Source of the DNA: CBDFMR01 sp965249765
Lineage (GTDB): Bacteria > Bacteroidota > Bacteroidia > Chitinophagales > Saprospiraceae
Assembly (NCBI GenBank): GCA_965249765.1
Contig: CBDFMR010000005.1
Span: 1-64,000, forward strand
Length of the DNA: 64,000 nt
Direction: 5' to 3'
The notes under the pieces were generated by a model. It made no database searches, had not been told where the DNA came from, and saw only the letters and a list, made by a program, of their open reading frames with translations. Positions 20,701 to 29,156 of this stretch are shown here, one piece after another. Both the position numbers and the translations under genes were made by a program. How positions within the stretch are numbered: the stretch's first letter is position 1; the number at the start of each line of letters is the position of its first letter.

Positions 20701-21684
20701 TTCTAACTGAGCAGGAGGACACGTCAATACAGGCGGTCTGTCATCAATAATCTTGATGATCTGGAGATGCTCATCAATCTCAGCGGTACACCAGTCGAGT
20801 GCGATCCATGTTCTCAATACCTTAAAAGTATTTCCACATATAGGAATCTCTATATCGTTGTATGTAAGGTTTATCTCACAGTGGCCATCATTGGGATAGA
20901 TAGGAATACCATCAATGGTCGGCACACCAAACGCTGGTGGAATGCTAGACTCTGGTGGGTCAGGATATTCATTGCCATTGGTATCCCAACCAGCAGGAGA
21001 TCCGCCACTTTCAAAGCAATCAAGCTCCACATCTGCAGGATAAACGATGTCATTCAGATCTCTTCTTTCATAATAGATAGTTCTAGAACATTGCAATGAC
21101 AAATTACCACTAGCATCCACGGCTTGATAGGTGATCACTCGGATCGCACTATAATCAGGATACTGTTGGTCATCACAGGCGATGTCAACAACGTTATCAG
21201 AAACGTAAATAATATCCGGATTGGCGTCACAGTTATCAGAGATAACTGGCAGTAGAAATAACGGGTCTGGGTCATTACAACCGACCGTAAGATCACTACC
21301 ACAAACAATTGTAGGAGGTAATTTATCTTCAATGTGAAGATAACCCCAACAAGAGTTAGCGCCCAATTTGATTCTTGCCTTAAGTGTCTGGCCTATATAC
21401 AGACCCGTCACTACAGGTGAGCCCGGAATAACATTATCATCGAGATCTAAAACTTCTACAACGTAGGTACAAGCCGGATCTTGGTCTCCCTCGAGTACCA
21501 TATCCTGAGTGATCTCCGCTTCACAGTTTACATCCAATGATATTTGCACATCATTATTACATGCCAATGGGCAGCTCTGAGCTGACATCCCGTAGGCACT
21601 AGTCAAGAGTGCAAAGAACAATAACATCCTTGCTGTAGTAGCAAAAATCTTGTTCGAACCTAGTGTAAAATTCTCCATTTTCAT
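17743..21684 (-). CDS. Giant T9SS-exported surface protein with HYR-like modules, dockerin-like and cohesin-like domains
   Basis: Predicted surface protein of 1313 aa, the smallest of three paralogues. The signal peptide runs from MKMENFTLGSNKIF to SAYGMSAQ. The N-terminal module (LACNDVQISLD-like pattern, CEAEITQDMVLEG, NSCWGYLHIEDKLPP) and HYR-like modules (PIITCPPDMTLTCP, RTWTVIDWCQFDEDVYPYEG) match its neighbours closely. There is a dockerin-like segment at about 963-1021 (GVSTLDLLLIQKHIL, ADINGSGSVTAIDLIELRK) and a cohesin-like domain at about 1091-1221. The type A sorting domain covers about 1226-1313 (FNLAQNKPNPFVSQTTIEF). Unlike the others it carries no lectin or P-domain, so it may show the basic form of the family. 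Its function is unknown; surface attachment and export by T9SS are inferred from the C-terminus. Confidence 0.88.
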   Translation of the reverse strand: MKMENFTLGSNKIFATTARMLLFFALLTSAYGMSAQSCPLACNNDVQISLDVNCEAEITQDMVLEGDQDPACTYVVEVLDLDDNVIPGSPVVTGLYIGQTLKARIKLGANSCWGYLHIEDKLPPTIVCGSDLTVGCNDPDPLFLLPVISDNCDANPDIIYVSDNVVDIACDDQQYPDYSAIRVITYQAVDASGNLSLQCSRTIYYERRDLNDIVYPADVELDCFESGGSPAGWDTNGNEYPDPPESSIPPAFGVPTIDGIPIYPNDGHCEINLTYNDIEIPICGNTFKVLRTWIALDWCTAEIDEHLQIIKIIDDRPPVLTCPPAQLEVPADPYTCTASYTLPTPEDANIILFECNDLTYTVEYLQGPNVKDCPEESPGIFTDDGVWPDGPLPMDEGYTLHNLNIGCTWIRYIFTDACGNTDTCRLELKVVDTTPPIPVCDQFTVVTLTNNGWAHIYAETFDDGSHDNCTDVSFEVRRMTPGCGSNINIWKEFEYFCCDDIGVEIMVVLLVTDENGNSNSCMVNVTVQDKLDPIITCPPDMTLTCPADLHPDYTGYATAVDNCDDPDIDWEDFGDLNQCGVGHITRVWTATDAGGRTDQCPQELWIYDDDPFEYDDIDFPDHVTLEGCMNVDTDPSNPLVGYPLYYDDECSLVAHTYNDQVFQFVDGACYKILRTWTVIDWCQFDEDVYPYEGYWQEVQVIKINNYDGPIFDNCSDVEFCVYDPDCEGQIDFIATATDECTPDDELVWHYQIDLFNTGTFGFQLKGNDASGIYPVGEHRIRWTVEDMCGNITDCIQIFTVNDCKNPTPYCLSGITTVLMPINGQIEIWASDFDLGSFDNCLGPLCFSFTKNCDDTKNMVFTCNDLGVQVVEIWVTDQHDNQDYCETLVSIQVNNGACGDISNGAMIAGGVNTAEGASVDRVVVSLQEIDGELTKYTTDDDGIFEFKDVNIGSDFELSAVKEDDHMNGVSTLDLLLIQKHILQLSKLDSPYRSIAADINGSGSVTAIDLIELRKLILGVFTELPHSESWRFVDDKQNFADANDPWPFDEIIDLEELLGTSANNDMVAVKVGDVNGSAQASNFAGDIAENRGGSKLILTADDQQFVAGQTVALTVSSEDFDRIEGFQYTLDFDNSLLEYKGFSNGVLELDDSNFGIHNGAITSSWTSVDAVTSNDVLYRIEFVAKANGRLSNAVNMSSSHTVSEIYNSDLNISELKLNFRDGDSTSKDEFNLAQNKPNPFVSQTTIEFTLPEAMKASVTVYDVTGKVLKVYNDSFDKGSNVLSLDLETLDASGVLYYRLDAGEFTATKRMIALRK

Positions 21685-21812
21685 GAGATAAAATCAATTT
21701 TCGATTATGTCTAAATAATTTTAGTTCTAAACACAGTGCTCAGAAGCTATAAGGAGAATATATTTTGACAAAGCCTATAATTAGGTGGGGGATGACTCTG
21801 TCTTAGTTTTGC

Positions 21813-22496
21813 CTATACTAGTTTATTTTCTAAGGCAAGTTTTATTAAGTTGGCTGTGCTTTTCACACCCAGTTTTCTCATTGCATTTTTCTTGTGCACG
21901 CTTACTGTATGCTCGCTTATAAATAGCATCGTAGCAATTTCTTTATTGCTCTTTGCTTGCGTGATCAAGTCGAGAATTTGTCGTTCTCTATTTGTCAATT
22001 TTTGCTTGATGACAAATCTCTCATCATAGCTCATGAAGCTTCTGGATCTCCTTGTTGTCTTTCTTCTCGTTCCAGCTTTTCCTGATGCCGGCGTTATTCT
22101 CAATCCATCTGCTACAAAGTTGTATCCATCCATCATGTCCAGAATTCCTTCTATTAGGTCTCCCATCTCGTTGTATTTGAGGATGTATCCATTGGCTCCT
22201 CTTCTGAAGGCCTCTCTGATACATTTGGGTTCACACACAGATGTGAGGACACAGATTTTTACATCTTCATACTTATCGCGAAGTGTAGAGATCAATTCCA
22301 ATCCATCTGTATCTGGCAAGTCCACATCCATGATGATTAGGTCTATTTCTCCGGCTTCTGATTCATTTAGAAGCTCTTCGGCTGTTTCAACTTTTCCTAC
22401 AATCTGTATTGCAGGTTTTCTTACTCTTTCTAGGAAGGCGGTCAGGCCGTCAACAAACATCAACTGGTTATCAGCTACTATCGTTTTTAAACCCAT
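21813..22496 (-). CDS. NarL/FixJ-type response regulator, LuxR HTH
   Basis: Two-component response regulator of 227 aa from the ATG at 22496 (MGLKTIVADNQLMFVDG); an ATG six codons earlier is less typical. The receiver domain spans residues 1-120 with the acidic pair at D9-N10, the phosphoacceptor in IIMDVDLPDTDG, the switch residue in VLTS and the lysine in YILKYNE. The LuxR-type DNA-binding domain is at about 162-225 (LTNRERQILDLITQAKSNKE, ISEHTVSVHKKNAMRKLGV). No histidine kinase lies beside it. It sits directly upstream of the third giant surface-protein gene on the same strand, but whether it controls it is unknown. Confidence 0.93.
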   Translation of the reverse strand: MGLKTIVADNQLMFVDGLTAFLERVRKPAIQIVGKVETAEELLNESEAGEIDLIIMDVDLPDTDGLELISTLRDKYEDVKICVLTSVCEPKCIREAFRRGANGYILKYNEMGDLIEGILDMMDGYNFVADGLRITPASGKAGTRRKTTRRSRSFMSYDERFVIKQKLTNRERQILDLITQAKSNKEIATMLFISEHTVSVHKKNAMRKLGVKSTANLIKLALENKLV

Positions 22497-22935
22497 CGTT
22501 CCTATTTCAAGCACATTAAATTGTAATTAGGTATAAGTTTTCATGCTAGAGATTGCAAAATAGATGCCAAAAAGGACCAGATGCCAGGGCTTTAAACATA
22601 TTAAATTAAATCATAATGTATGAATCGCTGATCGTCAAATAGATATTTTGGTTTTGGGGGAAAACAAATTAATTCAACATTTTTAGCATGTCCGCCTGGG
22701 TTTCATCGTCTGAAGGTACCCTAGACATGGTGATTACACGGCAAATCAAGGGATCATAGAGAAAATCACCTTATAAATATTAGCTTATGAAGAATGCTAA
22801 TCTATAATCTATTGATTATCAGGATACAGGTAGAATAGAGGTAATTAGGAGCTATGCGCAGATCGACAAGTATACAAATTGGGTAAAACGACCCGTTCTT
22901 TAGCATGGGTCCACAGGGACCACAGGGAGAGGAAA
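22497..22935. other. Intergenic region, nothing recognised
   Basis: AT-rich stretch between the response regulator and the peroxidase gene. A small GGTCC/GGACC dyad (22909-22922) just after the peroxidase stop lacks a T run, so I do not call it a terminator. Confidence 0.4.
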
Positions 22936-24846
22936 CTACTTTTCTTTAATAACCTTGATTACTTTGCTTCTATTAGCTGACTCCATCACGACATTATAAA
23001 TGCCACGGGGGTACTTATCATCAAGATCGAAGGGAATAAAATTATCCCCTTTATACATTTGCTTGGTTCCAGATTTTATCATCCGCCCAAAAGGGTCATA
23101 AAGCCATACATTGACCATCATGTCAAACTCTACAAACACCTTTACATAGAACTGATCAAAGGCTGGGTTGGGATAAGCCACCACTTCAAGATTTAATTGT
23201 GTGAGCTCTGGACCATTAGGTATATCCTCGTGAGGCATTGCGCTGAAGAGGTTATTTTGCATGATTTGGATATCGGTATTACGCATTACCACATCAAACA
23301 AAGCTATATTATCAATCTCATCGAGCTCAGTAGCTGATAACTCTGAATCATTGAGATAAAAATATCTGTCACCGTCTCTTAGTCTCTGAAACTGATCTTC
23401 AATGATGTGCATTAAAAGGTCGCCAAATAAAGCATCATTGAGGTGGTCCTCAGAAAGTAAACCTACCCAAGGGTCAATATCATCTACTGTGTCATAGACT
23501 GATGCCAGAAGATCTGCAGATTCCTGATCGTCTGTAATAGCTATAAAGCTAGATACTCTTGGTAATCCATAACTTTCTCTCAATGTATTATAATCCGCTA
23601 TGCCTCGTTCTCTTCCTCTGTTTATATTTATCGCGGCTAGGTCCAATCCCAAGTTTCCATCTTCTGAAAAAAGAAAATTACGAACATCATCAATGACTTT
23701 ACAGTCAAGTTCTTGTTGAACTTGGGTGGCCATTCCTTTAAAGTATGGGTCTATACCTCCTGCTAAATTCACTATGACGGGGTTGAAAAAGGCATCCTGA
23801 AGGATCAAATTGCCTTGATTTATCTCGATCCCACTGTCATTCATCCTCAATATATCATGATTGATCAATGTATGTCCCAGTCTGAAAGCGGCTGCCGAAA
23901 AAACATTAGATACTCTTGGATCAATCATCTCCACATACTCATTATAATTAGGCAATATTACCCCTTGGGTAGGTAGCCATTCATTATAAACTATTGATTG
24001 ATATAGCGCTGTATTGAGTTTTCTTGCTCTCTGGTAGATAATCTCGTCATTCCCCAACCATTGAGGATACTTAGATACCAGTTCTTCACATAGTCGATTG
24101 TGTTCTCTAACAAATAAAGTATGAAATGAAAGGAGTAGTGGATTTTCGTTGGCTCTTTGATCACCAGCGACAAATAGTTTTTCATTGTTAATCTCACCAG
24201 ATGCCGTTTCCATAACTGGACGGTCGTCATCTAAAGGAGAGTTAAATTCTTGATCTTCAGTATTCCAGGGTAAAAGATTTCCTTGAGATGTTTTGAGTTT
24301 TCCCGTACCGTCATTTTCTCTTAGCCAATATGATCTGACTATGTCGGAGCCATAAACTGATGAGAGGTCTAGAAAGGCTGTAATCTCATTCACATACTTT
24401 CTTGGATTGGTTTCATCAGTGCCTGTTCCAAGAGCCTCTAGTGATCGCGACATGGGTATGATGGCACCAGGAGTAAAAAACTCGTCATTATCAGGAGCTA
24501 CGATATACGCGGGTTCGCTATTGTCTTGTTTTACCAATGAGATATCATGAGAAACAAACTGACCAAAAGCCCACACATAATCGCTAAGCTCCATCTCACT
24601 TGGAATCGCAATGCCATCCTGCGCAAATACCATATTACTTATTTCTCTAGGACTAAGTCGGTCTTGACCAGTAGGTGTAGAAATCTTATCAGAAAAAGAT
24701 ATAGGAGTTATTGTAGATAGTTGCCCCTGTGCCATGCCAAGACCTAGAGTATGGTTTTGGCTACCATCTATTGACCTGTTTTTCTGCGCTGTAGCCCATG
24801 AGCATACTAAAAATATGCAGATGACTAATAACAATACTCGTTGCAT
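22936..24846 (-). CDS. Secreted animal-type heme peroxidase with T9SS sorting domain
   Basis: A 636-aa exported protein of the animal heme peroxidase superfamily (peroxidasin/myeloperoxidase-like), which oxidises halides or organic substrates with hydrogen peroxide. The signal peptide is residues 1-21 (ending SWATAQ). Distal heme histidine: AFGQFVSHD at about residue 100. Further family motifs are the helix GDQRANENPLLLSFHTLFVR, the proximal histidine in AFRLGHTLINHD near 324, and ININRGRERGIADYNTLRE. The last 80 residues (VVAYPNPAFDQFYVKVFVEF to KVIKVIKEK) form a T9SS type A sorting domain, so it should reach the cell surface or medium. The gene appears to be alone. Substrate and product are not deducible; defence or competition is a guess. 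Confidence 0.93.
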   Translation of the reverse strand: MQRVLLLVICIFLVCSWATAQKNRSIDGSQNHTLGLGMAQGQLSTITPISFSDKISTPTGQDRLSPREISNMVFAQDGIAIPSEMELSDYVWAFGQFVSHDISLVKQDNSEPAYIVAPDNDEFFTPGAIIPMSRSLEALGTGTDETNPRKYVNEITAFLDLSSVYGSDIVRSYWLRENDGTGKLKTSQGNLLPWNTEDQEFNSPLDDDRPVMETASGEINNEKLFVAGDQRANENPLLLSFHTLFVREHNRLCEELVSKYPQWLGNDEIIYQRARKLNTALYQSIVYNEWLPTQGVILPNYNEYVEMIDPRVSNVFSAAAFRLGHTLINHDILRMNDSGIEINQGNLILQDAFFNPVIVNLAGGIDPYFKGMATQVQQELDCKVIDDVRNFLFSEDGNLGLDLAAININRGRERGIADYNTLRESYGLPRVSSFIAITDDQESADLLASVYDTVDDIDPWVGLLSEDHLNDALFGDLLMHIIEDQFQRLRDGDRYFYLNDSELSATELDEIDNIALFDVVMRNTDIQIMQNNLFSAMPHEDIPNGPELTQLNLEVVAYPNPAFDQFYVKVFVEFDMMVNVWLYDPFGRMIKSGTKQMYKGDNFIPFDLDDKYPRGIYNVVMESANRSKVIKVIKEK

Positions 24847-25318
24847 AAATCCTCAATTACATCCTCTTGAGCAAAAACTTTGCCCAAAAACCAAACAAAG
24901 ATAATTTCCTGAAAATTAAATCGAAGAATCTTTGAAATATCTTTCAAACAAAAGTATACATAATTTTGAAAACCATGTGTAATCCGCACGATTACAATCT
25001 AATAATTAGACATCTATTCTCAACAACTGCTACCAATATTTTTGACTGGCATTAGTATCAAATAATCCATATTAATATATATCTTATGTATAAGTCTCTG
25101 ATTATCAGTTTAATATTAGAGTGGCGATGCATTGTACCTCAAATTGACTTCATTCCTCCCACTCCAAGGAAAGTCGGCAATCGATTACCTCTAACTTACT
25201 GTCTTGCACATCATCTTTATACATATCGGTCTTCTTGGCGTCAAAACGACATCTAGATCACTGTGTTCCACGAACTTGATTATTAACTTTGGTATCTAAT
25301 ATTCAAAAAAAATCTGAG
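24847..25318. other. Divergent intergenic region between peroxidase and metallopeptidase genes
   Basis: No gene is visible. It holds a candidate minus-strand -7 box for the peroxidase gene (24949-24956). The plus-strand leader of the metallopeptidase has no clear promoter match. Confidence 0.4.
24949..24956 (-). promoter_or_regulatory. Candidate -7 box for the peroxidase gene
   Basis: TACTTTTG on the minus strand matches TAnnTTTG, about 100 bases upstream of the peroxidase ATG. A -33 TTG at the proper distance is not seen. Confidence 0.3.
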
Positions 25319-28300
25319 ATGAGAGTACTCCTTACGATTATGTGCGCTGTTTTTATCATTCTCGGTCTAGAATCCCAATCATGGAATAGCCTGGACGAGA
25401 ACTCGATCATTTACAGGCCCGCCGAAATGATAGAAAATATAAATGGGAGTAGGTATGTAGCCTCCACTGATATAAATAAAGTACATCAGCTGTTGCTCAA
25501 TGCTCCACTAGAGTTCTCAGGAAAAGATGGATTAGCATTTGATGTTCCACTGCCTGACGGATCTATGGAAAGTTACAAGTTGTATTATTCTCCCGTAATG
25601 ATGGAGGGGCTTTCATCAAGGTATCCTAGTATCAGGTCGTACAAAGGGATATCTACTCGCGAGAAAGGTCGGGTCCTAAGACTCAGTGTAAGTCCTTTAG
25701 GAATACACGCAGCCATTTCTACTCTTGAAGGTCAAATATACATCGACCCCTACTCTTCAGATGAAAATAGTACACATGTATCATACTTCACTTCTGATTT
25801 TATACCAAGGTCTAATATGGTTACAAGTTGTGGTCTTGATGCTGAAATGATTTCATTGTCTAATGATGAATTGGATTTTACCAATGAAGAGCAGATCGAC
25901 CTCCGTAGTCCAGATGCCTTGTTACCTATGCGTACTTACAGATTTGCTCTGGCGTGTACAGCGGGTTGGGGCCAATTCCAAACAAGCAAGGCGACCGCAT
26001 TAAGCAAAATGGTTGCTGGAGTCAATAGACTCAATTTGATTTTTGAATTAGAGATAGCCATCAGACTGTTACTAATCGACAATAACGATGAGTTGATTCA
26101 GATGGATCCGTCCAATCAACCGTACCCTTCTAATCAGGGTTTTGACATTCTTAATCTGAACACCAATGTAGTAAACAGCATCATCGGTGTAGACAATTAT
26201 GACCTAGGTCATGTTTGGTCTAATTGCAACGATACTGGCGGTGTCGCTGGATTGGGAGTAGCATGCAGCAACAACAGCAAGGCGCGAGGAGTCACCTGCA
26301 TAGGTGGATTTTCTGCTGTCGACCCAGTGATGGTAAGCATCACCTCGCACGAGCTAGGACATCAGATGGGAGCTGCACACTCTTGGAATAGTTGTACGGT
26401 GGGCCTGGAAGATCAATTTAGTGTATCGACGTCCTATGAACCAGGAAGTGGGTCAACCATTATGTCATATGATGGTGCCTGTGGGGGAAATAATATTCAG
26501 GGTTTTAGTACAGATAAATATAATGTAGGGGCGCTAAATCAAATTATAGTTTTTACCAGAAGTTCTAGTGGTGAATCTTGCATATCGGAAATTCCAACTT
26601 CAAATAATGAACCTCAAATCTCTATTAACTCTCAAGCCTATTGTTCAGGTTCAAGTGAAGATGCAGCATTTCCAGATGATCTCCGAATTCCTATAAATAC
26701 TCCGTTTGAATTGACCGCTACTGCCAGTGACCTTGATAACGATAATTTGACCTACAGCTGGGAGCAATATGACACGGGCCCGTCAAGTCAACTTGGAATG
26801 CCATTAGGTAATGCCCCTCAATTCAGAGTTTACAATCCGACACCTTCACCGACAAGAGTTTTTCCACGAATCGAGAACATCATGAATGGATCGTCAAGTA
26901 TTAGGGAAGTGATGCCCTTCTCATCGAGAGATTGGACCTTCAGGTGTTTGGTAAGAGATAATAATCCACAAGCGGGAGCTGTTATTTGGGACGAGATAGA
27001 CTTCAAATCAACAGATGTAGCTGGTCCATTTGAAGTCAATTCCATAGTCGGCGCCCAAACAATAGGAGAAATGATAGAAGTCACCTGGGAAGTTGCAAAT
27101 ACTGATCAGGCTCCTGTAAATGCCTCCAATGTTGATATATTCCTCAGCACTGATGGAGGATTCAGCTATGATTATATCCTTCTTTCTGAAACTCCCAATG
27201 ATGGATCAGAAATGGTGCTACTTCCTTATGCACCTACTAGTCAAGCACGTATCAAAGTCAAGGGTCACAAGAACATATTTTTTGACATTACTCCTTTCAA
27301 TTTTTCTATTGAAGAGCCTACAACTCCTGGATATGGCTTCCAAGCTGAGTTTTGCCCCAGGAAAATCTGTCTACCTCAGAATACATCCTTTGGCCTAGAG
27401 ACTTATGGTTTTGGAGGATTTAATGAGACTATAAACTTTGCAGTAGTAAGTGGATTACCTCCTGGTGCTACGGCATCCTTTTCTGCAAACAACATACAGG
27501 CATTTGAGCCTTCTTCATTGGACCTTGACTTGTCCAATGCCACCGAAAATGGAACCTATAGCATCTTGATCGAAGGCTCTACAACTAGCGGTGTATCTAT
27601 GTCGCAAGTTGTTACCTTGATCACCCGTGGCACCGATTTTACGAGCCTGCAACCTCTTACTCCTGCAAGCGGATCATCAGGAGTTGAGCCTGTCCCTACT
27701 TTCACCTGGTCTCGTGTGGTGGATGCTGATCACTACGAAATCGAAGTTTCTCCCAATCCAGATTTTGGATCTACTAGCGTCATATTTGAGACAAATCTGA
27801 CAGATACATTTTACGTCTCGGAGGTCTTACTCGATGTCAGCACGTTGTATTTCTGGAAAGTCAGAGCCATCAATGAATGTAAGGACGGGGAGTTTTCTCC
27901 ATTGCAGACATTGGGATCTCAAGCGCTAAACTGTAGAAGGTTTGAGGACTTCAATTTACCGCTTAATATTTCACAATCAGGCACGCCAACCGTGATAGCT
28001 GAAGCAGTCATTGCTGAGTCAGGAGAAATTTCTAAGGCAGGAGTAAAAAGAATAAAAGGACTCCATGACAAAGTAAGTGACCTGAAAGGCACCTTGATCA
28101 GTCCGACAGGTACAGAAGTCATTCTTTGGTCAAATAAATGTGGCAATCAAACGAATTTTAATGTAGGATTTGATGACGATTCCCCAACAGCTGTTCAGTG
28201 CCCTCTGAATGGTGGACCAATCTACAGGCCCGAGGGATCGCTAGCTGATTTTATAGGTGAGAGCATTACCGGAACTTGGAGTCTTAGGCTTGAGGATACT

Positions 28301-28972
28301 AAATCAGGAGGTGGAGGGATTTTTGATGATTTTGAACTAGAGTTGTGCTCAAATGCTACTCTCGACCCACCTATTCTTGTAAACAACAACGTACTCGAAG
28401 TACCCCCCGGATTTCCTAATAAAATAGAGAGTAATTTGCTACTCACCACTGACAATAACAATACGGCAGAAGAACTAGTCTATACCCTCGTTGAAACACC
28501 TAGTAGTGGCTACGTAAGCAGATCCTTGAATCAGCTCAACGTCGGGGATAATTTTACTCAGGACGACATCGATCTAGGGCGAATCAGATATCATCACAAT
28601 GGAAATACCGAGACATCAGATGCATTTTACTTCACAGTCGTAGATGGTGAAGGTGGATGGATCGATATCACAAGATATGATGTAGAAATCGATGCTTCAT
28701 TTACAAGCGGTGTGGATAACATTGATGATACAAGTTTTGTCCAGGTGTACCCCAATCCTGCAGATGAAAAGATAAATATTGAAATCAGCAAAAGTGGTTT
28801 CAAGAACATCAATGTGATGCTAATAGATATCACTGGCAAGCTTGTATATCGATCATCAGGAGTTCAGACTAACTACCTCATAGAGTCTACGACATTGGCC
28901 GCAGGAATTTATACATTGAGGATGGATGTAGACGAATCTTCTTTTCAGAAGAAAATCGTTGTCATTCATTAG
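25319..28972 (+). CDS. Secreted reprolysin-like zinc metallopeptidase with P-domain, cadherin-like repeat and T9SS sorting domain
   Basis: A 1217-aa exported protease. The ATG at 25319 gives a signal peptide (MRVLLTIMCAVFIILGLESQ); an in-frame TTG at 25289 adds a charged stretch and is rejected. The zinc site HELGHQMGAAH lies near residue 344, followed by a Met-turn-like STIMSYDGACGG, as in M12B/reprolysin-like enzymes. Later domains are a fibronectin-III-like region at about 780-862, a proprotein-convertase P-domain at about 884-1010 (GTLISPTGTEVILWSNKCG, GESITGTWSLRLED), a cadherin-3/CSPG-type repeat at about 1017-1124 (IRYHHNGNTETSDAFYFTV), and a type A sorting domain (VQVYPNPADEKINIE). 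The stop codon TAG lies at the left edge of a MITE-like insertion. Confidence 0.93.
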   Translation: MRVLLTIMCAVFIILGLESQSWNSLDENSIIYRPAEMIENINGSRYVASTDINKVHQLLLNAPLEFSGKDGLAFDVPLPDGSMESYKLYYSPVMMEGLSSRYPSIRSYKGISTREKGRVLRLSVSPLGIHAAISTLEGQIYIDPYSSDENSTHVSYFTSDFIPRSNMVTSCGLDAEMISLSNDELDFTNEEQIDLRSPDALLPMRTYRFALACTAGWGQFQTSKATALSKMVAGVNRLNLIFELEIAIRLLLIDNNDELIQMDPSNQPYPSNQGFDILNLNTNVVNSIIGVDNYDLGHVWSNCNDTGGVAGLGVACSNNSKARGVTCIGGFSAVDPVMVSITSHELGHQMGAAHSWNSCTVGLEDQFSVSTSYEPGSGSTIMSYDGACGGNNIQGFSTDKYNVGALNQIIVFTRSSSGESCISEIPTSNNEPQISINSQAYCSGSSEDAAFPDDLRIPINTPFELTATASDLDNDNLTYSWEQYDTGPSSQLGMPLGNAPQFRVYNPTPSPTRVFPRIENIMNGSSSIREVMPFSSRDWTFRCLVRDNNPQAGAVIWDEIDFKSTDVAGPFEVNSIVGAQTIGEMIEVTWEVANTDQAPVNASNVDIFLSTDGGFSYDYILLSETPNDGSEMVLLPYAPTSQARIKVKGHKNIFFDITPFNFSIEEPTTPGYGFQAEFCPRKICLPQNTSFGLETYGFGGFNETINFAVVSGLPPGATASFSANNIQAFEPSSLDLDLSNATENGTYSILIEGSTTSGVSMSQVVTLITRGTDFTSLQPLTPASGSSGVEPVPTFTWSRVVDADHYEIEVSPNPDFGSTSVIFETNLTDTFYVSEVLLDVSTLYFWKVRAINECKDGEFSPLQTLGSQALNCRRFEDFNLPLNISQSGTPTVIAEAVIAESGEISKAGVKRIKGLHDKVSDLKGTLISPTGTEVILWSNKCGNQTNFNVGFDDDSPTAVQCPLNGGPIYRPEGSLADFIGESITGTWSLRLEDTKSGGGGIFDDFELELCSNATLDPPILVNNNVLEVPPGFPNKIESNLLLTTDNNNTAEELVYTLVETPSSGYVSRSLNQLNVGDNFTQDDIDLGRIRYHHNGNTETSDAFYFTVVDGEGGWIDITRYDVEIDASFTSGVDNIDDTSFVQVYPNPADEKINIEISKSGFKNINVMLIDITGKLVYRSSGVQTNYLIESTTLAAGIYTLRMDVDESSFQKKIVVIH

Positions 28973-29156
28973 GGTACCTCTATTTACTACTGAATTAAGT
29001 TGAAATTAAATTATTTTGGCTTTAGACAAGGCAAATTGAGGGAACATAGCCTTTGCTATTCGACTGAAATTTAACGAAGTATGAAGTCAAAAAAATTAAT
29101 TAGAAATCTCATTGGGATTTTGTTCAACTAGTGAATGGGGTATATAGAGGTATCCA
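28971..29156 (+). mobile_element. MITE-like element, copy 1
   Basis: A 186-bp non-coding element nearly identical to 37720-37905 in the same orientation. The ends are inverted: AGGGTACCTCTAT at the left and, less perfectly, ATAGAGGTATCC at the right. Direct CATTAG repeats at 28967-28972 and 29155-29160 may be the target duplication, which would make the element 28973-29154. It sits exactly between the convergent metallopeptidase and MATE genes. No transposase is nearby. Confidence 0.82.
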
